In this document: positions 35,669 through 43,954 of the stretch, one piece after another
How positions within the stretch are numbered: position 1 is the first letter of the stretch
Layout: every line of letters begins with the position of its first letter
Assembly (NCBI RefSeq): GCF_001293525.1
Contig: NZ_BBYR01000008.1
Span: 1-64,000, forward strand
DNA: 64,000 bases
Source of the DNA: Pseudideonella sakaiensis
GTDB taxonomy: Bacteria; Pseudomonadota; Gammaproteobacteria; Burkholderiales; Burkholderiaceae_C
Direction of reading: 5' to 3'
The notes under the pieces: model-generated
Database searches by the model: none
What the model was told of the DNA's origin: nothing
Seen by the model: the letters and a program-made list of their open reading frames with translations, nothing else
Program-made: the position numbers and the translations under genes

Positions 35669-37897
35669 TCAGTAACGCGACAGCGGGCCCTTCGGCTCTT
35701 CCGGCTCGTCGCTGATGTTCAGGTCGAGCAGGCCGAAATCGTCGTCGCCGGCCGGCCGGTCGGATTCGGGGAAGGCGAGCGGCACGGGGTAGGTCGGCGG
35801 CGTCTCCGGCAGGGTCGGCAGCGCGTCGGTCGGGGCCAGTGACAGCCCGTCGTCGGCCGCGGCAGCCGCCATCCCGGCCGCGCCGGCCGCCAGGGCCGCG
35901 CCGCCCAGCGCCGCGCCGCGCCCGCCGGCACCGCCCGGCGCAGTCGGGCCGGGCCCGTCGTCCAGCGGCAGCAGCAGGTCGACGCCATCCGGCGGGGGCT
36001 CGCTGTCGGCGAGTTCGCGCGCCAGCGAATAGAGGAACAGCAGGTCGCCGTAGGCCGGCAGGTCGAAGGTCGGCGCGGACGGGTCGCGCTGGAACAGCCA
36101 GCCGGACAAGGCCGCCATCGCCTCGACCGGACGCGCCCACAGGCCCTGCAGCCGTTCGACGATCGACGGGTAGTCCTCGAGCGCACGCTCGTTGCCGATC
36201 GCGGCATCCCACTCGGGCGCGTTCGCGGTGAAGCGGCGGTTGAAACGCTCGCGCACGCGGTCGTAGAGATCGCGCTCGCCGCGCCGGCGGTGGATCTCGA
36301 GCAGTTTCAGGTAAGGCAGCGGGCTCGCGCCGCCGGTGCCCTGCACATGGCCCATCAGCAGGTCGATGGCTGCATCGTCCTGGCCTAGCACGACGAAGAA
36401 GTCCGCCTGCTGCTCCAGGTCGATCAGTTCCTCGACACTGACCTCGCGCCGCGGGTCGGCCTGCACCGAGGTCGATTCATGCGGGATGGCCGCCGGCGCC
36501 GCGACCGCGGCCGCCCCTGCCGCAGCCGCCAGGCCGGCCGCCATCGCCAGCTCGACGGACGCTCCGCCGGCGGCGGCGCCGGCCGCTTCGTCGGCCGCCC
36601 GGGCACGCACGCCGGACACCGTCTCGGTGCCGCCCAGCCCCGCCGCCGCCGCTGCGGCCGCCGCCGTGCGCGCCACGGGCGGGGGCGCCGACGGGCGGAC
36701 CACCGAGCGCACCTCCGGCGTGGCCGCGCGCGGGGCATCGGATTCCGCCGCGGCGGCCTTCAGCCAGTCGGACTCCTTCTGCAGCCCGCGCTGGCGCCAC
36801 AGCAGCGCGGCCACCACCGCCAGCAGCAGCAGCACCAGTGCCGCCATCGCATAGACGAGCGGATTGGCATAGCGCGACGCCTCGGCGTCGGCGAGCCGGG
36901 CCTGCAGGTCGCCCATCGTCTTCTGCAGCGACTGGTTCTGGGCACTCAGGCGCGTCAGCCGCTGCTCCAGCGACTTCAGCTGCTCGGCCTGCTGCGCGAT
37001 CGCGTCGGCATCCGCCTTCGCGGCCAGCTCGCCGAGCAGACCGCCCAGGCCGGCCGCCGAGGCACCCGAGGCCGCGGCCACTGCGGCCGCCGCCGAAGCG
37101 GCCGAACCCGGGGTCGCAACCGGTGAGGAGGCCGCGGCCGCGGCGGGGGGAGCGGTGCGCAGCGGCAGGCCGCCGGCCGACGCGGCCGGCGCGGCGGCCG
37201 CCGTCCGGCCGGCGCCGCCGCTGCGGCGCTCGCTGACCGGCCCGCCCGCGGCGATGGCCGGTGCCGACTCGAGCTGCAGCCGGGAGCCGGACTCGCGGGC
37301 GGCCGCGCGCGCTGCCGCGCGGGCGGCCTCGTTGCGCGCGGCGCGGCGCGGCCGCGACGCGCCGGCCTCACCGGTGCCGCCGGCCTGCACGCGGCCCGGG
37401 TCACTGCTGCGGGCGGTGCGCGTGCCGCGGCGCGTGCTGGGCGGCCGGGCGCCGGGTTCGCGCACCGCGGGGGCCTCGCTGCGCGGGGCGAGCCCGCCGG
37501 CGGACTGGGCCAGCTCGAGCTGCGGCGGATCGATGAAGACAACGTAGTTGCGGCTGATGCGCGTGCCGCAGTCCAGCGTGAGCTGGACGCTCGCGACCGG
37601 CTCGTCGATGCGCGTGCCCGTCGACACCCGCAGTGCGCTGACGCGCCCGTCGGTCGCGCGGGACAGCCGCACCCGCACCATCTCCGGCGGCACCCGGGTG
37701 TCGCCGGCATAGACGTCGGCGCTGATGCAATCGGGCGCCAGCGCATCGCCGGGCTCCGAGCTCACGGCGACCGAGAACTCGAGGACGCTGCCGAGGCTGC
37801 TGAGTGTGTTCACCCGGCCCAGGCCCAGCGCCATCACGGAGGATCCCGCCAGCAAGAGCAGGGAACCGACGACGGTGGCAGGGACGAGTCGACGCAT
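35669..37897 (-). CDS. FimV-like membrane protein
   Basis: 742 residues. A signal sequence (VVGSLLLLAGSSVMALG) leads to the FimV N-terminal domain (LGLGRVNTLSSLGSVLEFSVAV, VYAGDTRVPPEMVRVRLSRA). About 140 residues of Ala/Arg/Pro-rich low complexity follow. Then come a coiled coil (residues about 292-339, SLEQRLTRLSAQNQSLQKTM), one membrane helix (about 343-367, AMAALVLLLLAVVAALLW), and a cytoplasmic tail rich in alanine. The tail contains an acidic helix VSVEELIDLEQQADFFVVLG near 482-505 and ends in RRRGERDLYDRVRERF-type helices. FimV/HubP proteins organise cell poles and type IV pili. No LysM motif is seen, which is unusual. Confidence 0.8.
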   Translation of the reverse strand: MRRLVPATVVGSLLLLAGSSVMALGLGRVNTLSSLGSVLEFSVAVSSEPGDALAPDCISADVYAGDTRVPPEMVRVRLSRATDGRVSALRVSTGTRIDEPVASVQLTLDCGTRISRNYVVFIDPPQLELAQSAGGLAPRSEAPAVREPGARPPSTRRGTRTARSSDPGRVQAGGTGEAGASRPRRAARNEAARAAARAAARESGSRLQLESAPAIAAGGPVSERRSGGAGRTAAAAPAASAGGLPLRTAPPAAAAASSPVATPGSAASAAAAVAAASGASAAGLGGLLGELAAKADADAIAQQAEQLKSLEQRLTRLSAQNQSLQKTMGDLQARLADAEASRYANPLVYAMAALVLLLLAVVAALLWRQRGLQKESDWLKAAAAESDAPRAATPEVRSVVRPSAPPPVARTAAAAAAAAGLGGTETVSGVRARAADEAAGAAAGGASVELAMAAGLAAAAGAAAVAAPAAIPHESTSVQADPRREVSVEELIDLEQQADFFVVLGQDDAAIDLLMGHVQGTGGASPLPYLKLLEIHRRRGERDLYDRVRERFNRRFTANAPEWDAAIGNERALEDYPSIVERLQGLWARPVEAMAALSGWLFQRDPSAPTFDLPAYGDLLFLYSLARELADSEPPPDGVDLLLPLDDGPGPTAPGGAGGRGAALGGAALAAGAAGMAAAAADDGLSLAPTDALPTLPETPPTYPVPLAFPESDRPAGDDDFGLLDLNISDEPEEPKGPLSRY

Positions 37898-38100
37898 GCG
37901 CTTGTTGGGGCCAGAGTTCCAAAGACTCTAACATGAAGAAACAAGTCGCCGACCCCCCGACGCGGCCGGGCGTGGTGCATTGCACGGAGGCCGCGGGCGG
38001 GCCGCCGGGCGCAGGACGGCCCGCCGCTCGCGACAATGGGGGGAGTCGCGCCCCGCCGCCCTTCCCCGGGGCCGCGCGGCTGTCACGTCAGAGACGCGCC

Positions 38101-38811
38101 ATGATGCCCCCCCTCCTTACCATCCCGGAACGTCACAACATCGAGTCCGGATCGTGGTTCTCACGCCTCTCCCTGCCGCTGCGCACCGAAATCCTGGCGC
38201 GTTCGGTGGTGCGGCGCGTGCCGGATGGCGCGCTGCTGTCCTCGCGCGGCGCGCCGGCCGAGGAATGGTGCGGCGTCGCCAAGGGTGCGGTACGGGTCAG
38301 CTCGGTGTCGCTGTCGGGCAAGCAGATCTCGCTGACCTACGTGGAGCCCGGCCTGTGGTTCGGCGACATCGCGCTGTTCGACGGCATGCCGCGCACGCAC
38401 GACGCGAATGCCCATGGCGAGACGACGCTGCTGGTCGTGCGCAAGGTGGACTTCAAGGCGCTGCTGGGCACGCACGTGGAGCTCTACGACGCGCTGCTGC
38501 GGCTGAACTGCCGCCGGCTGCGGCTGATGTTCGACGCCTTCGAGGACCTCAACACCAAGCCGCTGGCCGCCCGCCTGGCCAAGCAGATCCTGCTGCTGGC
38601 GCGCAGCTACGGCACGCCGCAGGGCGAGGAGATCCGCATCGGCCTGGCACTGGCGCAGGAGGACCTGGCCCAGCTGCTCGGGGCCTCGCGCCAGCGCGTG
38701 AACCAGGAGCTGAAGTCCTTCGAGCGCGAAGGCGCGGTGCGGGTCGAGCCGACGCGGCTGGTGGTGCTGTCGCGCGAACGGCTGATGGCGATCGCAGAGG
38801 GCCCGACCTGA
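38101..38811 (+). CDS. Crp/Fnr-family transcription regulator
   Basis: 236 residues. The cyclic-nucleotide-binding-like beta barrel spans about 20-135 ([32 protein letters not shown]), followed by a long dimer helix and a winged-helix domain with [21 protein letters not shown] as the recognition unit. There is no N-terminal cysteine cluster, so it is not a classical oxygen-sensing FNR. The PRTHDA segment sits where CRP binds the cAMP phosphate, but Glu is Asp here. The frame is open back to an ATG at 37933; the start at 38101 ([12 protein letters not shown]) is preferred by family pattern. It lies 53 bases upstream of the kinase-like gene and could control it. Confidence 0.85.
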   Translation: MMPPLLTIPERHNIESGSWFSRLSLPLRTEILARSVVRRVPDGALLSSRGAPAEEWCGVAKGAVRVSSVSLSGKQISLTYVEPGLWFGDIALFDGMPRTHDANAHGETTLLVVRKVDFKALLGTHVELYDALLRLNCRRLRLMFDAFEDLNTKPLAARLAKQILLLARSYGTPQGEEIRIGLALAQEDLAQLLGASRQRVNQELKSFEREGAVRVEPTRLVVLSRERLMAIAEGPT

Positions 38812-38864
38812 GCCGCTGCGCCACGCAACGGCGGCCCCGCCGACACTGACAGGAGACACCGCGG

Positions 38865-39956
38865 ATGGAAGCCCACACCGGAACCAAGCCCGTCGCCGAG
38901 CAGCACCGCATCGACGAGGCCGCGCTCGACGCCTACCTGCGCGCGCACCTGGACGGCTACGCCGGGCCGCTGACGGTGCGCCAGTTCAAGGGCGGCCAGT
39001 CCAACCCGACCTACCAGCTGCTGACGCCCGGCCGCACCTACGTGATGCGGGCCAAGCCGGGGCCGGTGGCGAGGCTGCTGCCGTCGGCGCATGCGATCGA
39101 GCGCGAGTTCCGCGTCATGCGCGCGCTCGGTCCGGCCGGCGTGCCGGTGCCCGAGATGCTGCTGCTCTGCGAGGACGAGGCGGTGCTCGGCCGCGCCTTC
39201 TACGTGATGTCCTTCGTCGAGGGCCGCGTGCTGTGGGAGCAGTCGCTGCCGGGCTTCACCCCCGCCGGGCGCGCCGCCGTCTACGACGAGATGAACCGCG
39301 TGATCGCGGCGCTGCACCGCGTGGACGTGCAGGCCGCGGGGCTCGCGGACTACGGCAAGCCCGGCAGCTATTTCGAGCGCCAGATCGGCCGCTGGAGCAA
39401 GCAGTACCGGGCCTCGGTCACCGAGCCGATCCCGGCGATGGATGCGCTGATCGACTGGCTGCCGGCGAACATGCCGGCCAGCGCGCGCGACGACCGCCAG
39501 CTGAGCGTGGTGCACGGCGACTTCCGCCTCGACAACCTCGTGTTCCACCCGAGCGAGCCGCGCGTGCTGGCCGTGCTGGACTGGGAGCTGTCCACGCTCG
39601 GGCATCCGCTGGCGGACTTCAGCTACCACTGCATGTCCTGGCACATCCCGGCCAACGCCTTCCGCGGCATCGGCGGGCTCGACCTCGCGGCACTCGGCAT
39701 CCCGGACGAGGCGAGCTACGTGCGGCGCTACTGCGAGCGCACCGGACGCACCGCGCCGGGCAGCGACGTCGATGCCGTGATGGCCGACTGGACCTTCTAC
39801 ATGGCCTACAACCTGTTCCGCATGGCCGGCATCCTGCAAGGCATCGCCAAGCGCGTGGTCGACGGCACCGCGTCGAGCGCCGAGGCGCGCCAGGCGGCCG
39901 CCGGTGCCCGGCCGCTGGCGGAAATGGGCTGGCGCATCGCACAGGGCGGGCGCTGA
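38865..39956 (+). CDS. Phosphotransferase-like protein (APH fold), acyl-CoA dehydrogenase partner
   Basis: 363 residues of the aminoglycoside-phosphotransferase/kinase fold. The catalytic loop is [13 protein letters not shown] and the metal-binding segment is [22 protein letters not shown]. The N-terminal lobe has [14 protein letters not shown] (glycine-rich loop) and YVMRAKP with the ATP lysine. The same domain is fused to an acyl-CoA dehydrogenase in human ACAD10/11, and stands beside one in the Pseudomonas levulinate (lva) operon, where it phosphorylates 4-hydroxyacyl-CoA. The next gene here is an acyl-CoA dehydrogenase, 47 bases away. The likely substrate is therefore a hydroxyacyl-CoA rather than an antibiotic; this is inference. 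CAGGAGA precedes the ATG. Confidence 0.85.
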   Translation: MEAHTGTKPVAEQHRIDEAALDAYLRAHLDGYAGPLTVRQFKGGQSNPTYQLLTPGRTYVMRAKPGPVARLLPSAHAIEREFRVMRALGPAGVPVPEMLLLCEDEAVLGRAFYVMSFVEGRVLWEQSLPGFTPAGRAAVYDEMNRVIAALHRVDVQAAGLADYGKPGSYFERQIGRWSKQYRASVTEPIPAMDALIDWLPANMPASARDDRQLSVVHGDFRLDNLVFHPSEPRVLAVLDWELSTLGHPLADFSYHCMSWHIPANAFRGIGGLDLAALGIPDEASYVRRYCERTGRTAPGSDVDAVMADWTFYMAYNLFRMAGILQGIAKRVVDGTASSAEARQAAAGARPLAEMGWRIAQGGR

Positions 39957-40003
39957 GCACCTCGTTCTTTCACACGTTCATTCACCAGACCAGGAGACCC
40001 GCG

Positions 40004-41218
40004 ATGGACTTCGGCTATTCCGCGCGCACCCAGGACCTCCAGGCGCAGGTCACGCGCTTCATGGAGGAGTTCATCTACCCGAACGAGGCGCGCTTCGGGC
40101 GCGAGATCGACGAGAACACCCGCGCCGGCAAACGCTGGACGCCACTGGCACTGATCGAGGAACTGAAGCCCAAGGCGCGCGAGCGCGGGCTGTGGAACCT
40201 GTTCCTGCCGGAGAGCGAGTACGGCGCCGGGTTGACCAACCTCGAGTACGCACCGCTGGCCGAGATCATGGGCCGGGTGCCTTGGGCGAGCGAGGTCTTC
40301 AACTGCTCCGCCCCGGACACCGGGAACATGGAGACCCTGGTGCGCTACGCGACGCCGGCCCAGAAGCAGCGCTGGCTCGAGCCGCTGCTGGACGGCCGCA
40401 TCCGCAGCGCCTTCGCGATGACCGAGCCCGCGGTGGCGTCGTCGGACGCCACCAACATCGAAAGCCGCATCGAGCGCGACGGCGACGACTACGTGATCAA
40501 CGGCCGCAAGTGGTGGATCTCCGGCGCCGGCGATCCGCGCTGCGCGATCTACATCTTCATGGGCAAGAGCGATCCGCAGGCGCCGCGCCATTCGCAGCAG
40601 TCGATGATCCTGGTGCCCGCGGACACGCCCGGGATCGAGGTGATCCGGCCGCTGCCGGTGTTCGGCTACGACGATGCGCCGCACGGCCACTGCGAGATCC
40701 AGTACACCAACGTGCGCGTGCCGGCGTCGAACATGCTGCTCGGCGAAGGCCGCGGCTTCGAGATCGCCCAGGGCCGGCTCGGCCCGGGGCGCATCCACCA
40801 CTGCATGCGCCTGATCGGCCTGGCCGAGCGCGCCCTCGAACTGCTGTGCCGCCGCGCCAGCCGGCGCGTGGCCTTCGGCCGGCCAGTGGCGGACCAGGGC
40901 GTGACCCGCGAGCGCATCGCCGAGGCGCGCTGCCAGATCGAGCAGGCGCGGCTGCTGACGCTGAAGGCCGCCTGGATGATGGACGTCGCCGGCAACAAGA
41001 CCGCCAAGGCCGAGATCGCGATGATCAAGGTGGTGGCGCCCAGCATGGCCTGCCGCGTGATCGACTGGGCGATGCAGGTGCACGGCGGCGGCGGCATGAG
41101 CGACGATTTCCCGCTCGCCTACTCGTACACGCTGGCGCGCACGCTGCGCTTTGCCGACGGCCCGGACGAGGTGCACCGCAACGCGATCGCGAAGATGGAG
41201 CTGGGCCGCTACGCCTGA
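40004..41218 (+). CDS. Acyl-CoA dehydrogenase (ACAD10/11-like)
   Basis: 404 residues, FAD-dependent. Segments seen: [20 protein letters not shown] (flavin-contacting strand), [57 protein letters not shown] and the C-terminal [16 protein letters not shown] with [15 protein letters not shown]. This subgroup resembles the dehydrogenase part of ACAD10/11 and LvaC more than the short- and medium-chain enzymes. The open frame extends upstream inside the kinase gene, but ATG 40004 has CAGGAGA at proper spacing. Electrons would go to the electron transfer flavoprotein, whose beta-subunit gene begins at the left edge of the window. Confidence 0.92.
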   Translation: MDFGYSARTQDLQAQVTRFMEEFIYPNEARFGREIDENTRAGKRWTPLALIEELKPKARERGLWNLFLPESEYGAGLTNLEYAPLAEIMGRVPWASEVFNCSAPDTGNMETLVRYATPAQKQRWLEPLLDGRIRSAFAMTEPAVASSDATNIESRIERDGDDYVINGRKWWISGAGDPRCAIYIFMGKSDPQAPRHSQQSMILVPADTPGIEVIRPLPVFGYDDAPHGHCEIQYTNVRVPASNMLLGEGRGFEIAQGRLGPGRIHHCMRLIGLAERALELLCRRASRRVAFGRPVADQGVTRERIAEARCQIEQARLLTLKAAWMMDVAGNKTAKAEIAMIKVVAPSMACRVIDWAMQVHGGGGMSDDFPLAYSYTLARTLRFADGPDEVHRNAIAKMELGRYA

Positions 41219-41223
41219 GCCGC

Positions 41224-41244
41224 GGCGGGCCCGCCCGGCCCGCC
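41224..41244. terminator. GC-rich hairpin after the acyl-CoA dehydrogenase
   Basis: GGCGGGCC-CGCCC-GGCCCGCC, an 8-bp stem with a 5-base loop, 6 bases after the stop codon. There is no T-run. Confidence 0.45.
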
Positions 41245-41318
41245 GGCCGCCACGGCACGACCCGGCCGCAGCGACTGCGGGCCCCCGAGGCCGGAGGCCC
41301 GATCGCCGGGCGCGACGC

Positions 41319-42068
41319 TCAGCCGCGCGGCGGCCCCGGCTCGCCGAGCTGGCTCGGCAGCTGGCCCTGCCACGCGGCGATCGCGGTGGCCGACCAGTCG
41401 CGTTCGTCGGCGGCCACGCCGCAGACCGCGAGCCACTGCTGCGCGGCCACGCCGAACACGCCGACCGCCTCGGCCAGCGCCGGGGCGGTCGCCTCCGCCA
41501 GTTCCATGCGCAGGTACAGGCGCCCGCGGTTCGCCATCAGCAGGAAGGGTGGCTGCGCCTTCAGCAGGCCCTCGCGCAGGCCCAGCAGCTGCAGGCCGAG
41601 CGGGCCGTCGACCCAGCGTGCGGCGATCGCCGGATCCGGCGCCAGCGCGGCCAGGTGCTGGCGCAGCTCGCGCTGGCCCGGCAGCGGCGAACGCTGCCAC
41701 ATCGCCAGCCAGCGCATCTCTTCGGGGATCGCGCTGCCGACGTAGGTCTGCGTGCCCTGGGTGAAGTCCTCGAAGGTCTGCGCCTCCAGCGCGTCCAGCA
41801 GGCTGCGGTTCAGCAGCAGGGCCTGCGCGTCCTCGGGCACCGCCAGCGCCATCCGCAGCCGCAGTTCGCGCGTCTTGACGTAGGCGCGCTGCGGTGGCCC
41901 CCATTCGAGCCGCCACGGCAGGCTGCCGAAGGCGCCGTCGATCGCGAAGCCGGCGGCCTCGCGCACGATCTTGAAGGCATACTGCTGCGAGCGCGCCCAC
42001 CCGGACACCTCGCGCCAGTCGGGCTGGCCCGGCGACGACGAGAACAGGCGCTTCAGGGCGTCGAGCAT
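41319..42068 (-). CDS. Unknown soluble protein
   Basis: 249 residues, not recognised. No signal peptide and no membrane helix. Conserved-looking segments are SGWARSQQYAFKIVREAAGFAIDG near the N-terminus, EWGPPQRAYVKTRELRLRMAL, and LLMANRGRLYLRMELAEATAP near the C-terminus. The N-terminal helix MLDALKRLFSSS might be amphipathic. It is divergent from the glutathione transferase gene, with a 65-base shared control region, and stands alone on its strand. Amino-acid composition is ordinary, which supports a real gene. Confidence 0.7.
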   Translation of the reverse strand: MLDALKRLFSSSPGQPDWREVSGWARSQQYAFKIVREAAGFAIDGAFGSLPWRLEWGPPQRAYVKTRELRLRMALAVPEDAQALLLNRSLLDALEAQTFEDFTQGTQTYVGSAIPEEMRWLAMWQRSPLPGQRELRQHLAALAPDPAIAARWVDGPLGLQLLGLREGLLKAQPPFLLMANRGRLYLRMELAEATAPALAEAVGVFGVAAQQWLAVCGVAADERDWSATAIAAWQGQLPSQLGEPGPPRG

Positions 42069-42133
42069 GCCGGTGGGGGATGGTCGGGCATCGATGGACA
42101 GGGGCCGCAGCGGGCCCCAGGAGACCCAAGCCG

Positions 42134-42823
42134 ATGATCGAAGTGTATTCGTGGGCCACGCCGAACGGCCACAAGGTCCACATCATGCTCGAGGAGTGCG
42201 GCCTGCCCTACCGCGTGCACGCGGTGGACATCGGTGCCGGCGCGCAGTTCGCCCCGGACTTCCTCGCGATCAGCCCGAACAACAAGATCCCCGCGATCGT
42301 CGATCCGGACGGGCCGGACGGAGCGCCGATCTCGCTGTTCGAGTCCGGTGCGATCCTGCTCTACCTGGCCGGCAAGACCGGCCGCTTCCTGCCGCCGGAC
42401 ACGCGCGGGAAGTACGAGGTGCTGCAGTGGCTGATGTTCCAGATGGGCGGGGTCGGGCCGATGCTCGGCCAGGCCCACCACTTCCGCATCTACGCGCCGC
42501 AGAAGATCGACTACGCGGTCGAGCGCTACAGCAACGAGGCGCGCCGCCTCTACCAGGTGATGGACCGGCGCATCGCGCGCCACCGTTACCTCGGCGGGGA
42601 CAGCTACTCGATCGCCGACATCGCCGTGTTCCCATGGCTGCGCTCCTGGAAGAACCAGGGCATCGACTGGAACGACCACCCGCACCTGAAGGGCTGGTTC
42701 GACGAGATCGCGGCGCGACCCGCGGTGCAGCGCGGCGTCGAGGTGCTGGCGGCGCAACGCCGCCCGCTGACCGACGACCGTGCGCGCGAGACCCTGTTCG
42801 GCGACCGCCAGTACCGGCGCTGA
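42134..42823 (+). CDS. Glutathione S-transferase, YfcG/Ure2p-like (nu class)
   Basis: 229 residues. The N-terminal thioredoxin-like domain begins MIEVYSWATPNGHKVHIMLEE, where the TPNGHK motif marks the YfcG/YghU group. The cis-Pro and glutathione-binding Glu-Ser are in NNKIPAIVD and SLFESGAILLYLA. The helical C-terminal domain has SIADIAVFPWLRSW, the N-capping box. YfcG relatives act as disulfide-bond reductases using glutathione. ATG 42134 is chosen over upstream in-frame codons. Confidence 0.92.
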   Translation: MIEVYSWATPNGHKVHIMLEECGLPYRVHAVDIGAGAQFAPDFLAISPNNKIPAIVDPDGPDGAPISLFESGAILLYLAGKTGRFLPPDTRGKYEVLQWLMFQMGGVGPMLGQAHHFRIYAPQKIDYAVERYSNEARRLYQVMDRRIARHRYLGGDSYSIADIAVFPWLRSWKNQGIDWNDHPHLKGWFDEIAARPAVQRGVEVLAAQRRPLTDDRARETLFGDRQYRR

Positions 42824-42875
42824 GCGCCCGCCGCGGCCAGGCCGTGCGCGGCCGTCACCGCGGGCCGGCGGCGGC

Positions 42876-42881
42876 TAGAAT
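42876..42881 (+). promoter_or_regulatory. -10 element for the tRNA-Pro/tRNA-Arg transcript
   Basis: TAGAAT lies 12 bases upstream of the tRNA-Pro 5' end, placing the transcript start about 6 bases before the mature tRNA. The -35 is poorly conserved. Confidence 0.5.
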
Positions 42882-42893
42882 GCGCCGTCCACA

Positions 42894-42970
42894 CGGGGCG
42901 TAGCGCAGCCTGGTAGCGCAACTGCTTTGGGAGCAGTAGGTCGCGAGTTCGAATCCCGCCGCCCCGACCA
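42894..42970 (+). tRNA. tRNA-Pro (anticodon UGG)
   Basis: 77 bases. Acceptor CGGGGCG/CGCCCCG with A and encoded CCA; D-arm GCGC-AGCCTGGTA-GCGC; anticodon stem ACTGC/GCAGT around TTTGGGA (anticodon TGG). The T-arm is GCGAG-TTCGAAT-CCCGC. Its fourth pair is A opposite C, a mismatch where G-C would be expected. Everything else is canonical. Confidence 0.95.
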
Positions 42971-42987
42971 TGGTCGCGAGCCGCCTC

Positions 42988-43064
42988 GCGGCGGTAGCTC
43001 AACCGGATAGAGCACCAGCCTTCTAAGCTGGGGGTTACGGGTTCGATTCCTGTCCGCCGCGCCA
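42988..43064 (+). tRNA. tRNA-Arg (anticodon UCU)
   Basis: 77 bases. Acceptor GCGGCGG/CCGCCGC, then G and encoded CCA; D-arm GCTC/GAGC; anticodon stem CCAGC/GCTGG around CTTCTAA (anticodon TCT); T-arm ACGGG-TTCGATT-CCTGT with one G-T pair. It lies 17 bases after tRNA-Pro, so the two are cotranscribed. The final A of CCA is also the first base of an ATG in the reading frame of the downstream lipoprotein. Confidence 0.96.
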
Positions 43065-43084
43065 TGACCGCCCCTGTCCCGCCG

Positions 43085-43471
43085 ATGACGCGCCTGCCCG
43101 CCCCCCGTTTCGCCCTCCCCGCCCTCGCGCTGCTGCTCGCCGGGCTGTCGGCCTGCAGTTCGGTGCCGCTGGGCGCCACGCCGGGCCCCGGCGTGCGCAG
43201 CACCACCACGCTGGGCGACCACGAGGCACTGGCCTTGTGCGTGGCCGAGTCGGCGCGGCGCAGCGAGCGCGCCGCCGGCAGCGTGCAGCGCGACCGCGCG
43301 CAGCGCCGCACCGTGCTGTCGCGGCCCGGCCGCTACGAGATGCGCTTCGAGCAGCGCGGCGTCGAGACCGTCCAGGTGGAGGCACGCTCGCTCGGTGACG
43401 GCGGCGACGAGGCGATCGGCTTCCTGTGGCCGCAGGTCGACATGTGCTCGGTCCAGCTGCGCGTGCCCTGA
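43085..43471 (+). CDS. Small secreted lipoprotein, unknown function
   Basis: 128 residues from ATG 43085 (135 from the in-frame ATG at 43064). A lipoprotein signal peptide (FALPALALLLAGLSAC) with lipobox LSAC gives a lipidated mature protein. The rest has ETVQVEARS and FLWPQVDMCSVQLRVP near the C-terminus and no recognised domain. The earlier ATG shares a base with the tRNA-Arg CCA end. No ribosome binding site is visible before either ATG. No separate promoter is apparent, so it is probably on the tRNA transcript. Confidence 0.7.
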   Translation: MTRLPAPRFALPALALLLAGLSACSSVPLGATPGPGVRSTTTLGDHEALALCVAESARRSERAAGSVQRDRAQRRTVLSRPGRYEMRFEQRGVETVQVEARSLGDGGDEAIGFLWPQVDMCSVQLRVP

Positions 43472-43523
43472 CCGGCGACCCGACGGCCAGCGCTCGTCGC
43501 GCCACGCGACCGGCGAGGCGCCG

Positions 43524-43784
43524 TCAGCCTTTGCCCGAGCCGTCGCCCTTGATCTTGCCGACGACGAACAGCAGCAGCATCGCGCCAACCACCGAGCCGA
43601 CGAAGCCGGCGCCTTCCCCGGCGGCGTAGAGGCCCAGGGCCTGGCCGAGGTAGCCGGCCACGAAGGAGCCGGCGATGCCGAGCAGCGTCGTCAGGATGAA
43701 CCCGAGCGCCTGGGTGCCGGGCAGGATCGCGCGGGCCACCAGCCCCACGATGAACCCGATCACGATCATGCCGATGATGCCCAT
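43524..43784 (-). CDS. GlsB/YeaQ/YmgE-family membrane protein (transglycosylase-associated)
   Basis: 86 residues in three hydrophobic helices: [41 protein letters not shown] and [20 protein letters not shown]. The glycine-rich pattern and the LPGTQ turn are typical of this stress-associated family, whose biochemical role is not established. It stands alone on the minus strand, convergent with the lipoprotein gene. Confidence 0.9.
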   Translation of the reverse strand: MGIIGMIVIGFIVGLVARAILPGTQALGFILTTLLGIAGSFVAGYLGQALGLYAAGEGAGFVGSVVGAMLLLFVVGKIKGDGSGKG

Positions 43785-43818
43785 GCCAGCTCCGTGCGTT
43801 GGCCCCGCGTCGCGAACG

Positions 43819-43840
43819 GCACCCGGGCGTTACCGGGTGC
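43819..43840. terminator. Hairpin between hrpA and the GlsB-family gene
   Basis: GCACCCGG-GCGTTA-CCGGGTGC, an 8-bp perfect stem located downstream of hrpA and upstream of the GlsB-family gene, both leftward. It is a candidate hrpA terminator or an operator for the next gene. Confidence 0.4.
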
Positions 43841-43954
43841 AACCGGCCGCACTGTAGCCGAAAGGCGACGGCGCATCCCTCGTTCTTGGGACGGGCCGGT
43901 TCCGGCGGACCGGGCCCGGCGGCGCCGAACCGGCCCGCGCGCGGGTCCCGTGCC

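Noticed and set aside
37933-38100. An N-terminal extension of the Crp/Fnr regulator from ATG 37933
   Set aside because: The extra residues are Pro/Gly/Arg-rich and unlike the family; the [12 protein letters not shown] start is the natural one.
38865-39956. Aminoglycoside-resistance kinase
   Set aside because: The fold is APH-like, but the neighbouring acyl-CoA dehydrogenase and the ACAD10/11-like segments point to acyl-CoA metabolism rather than antibiotic resistance.
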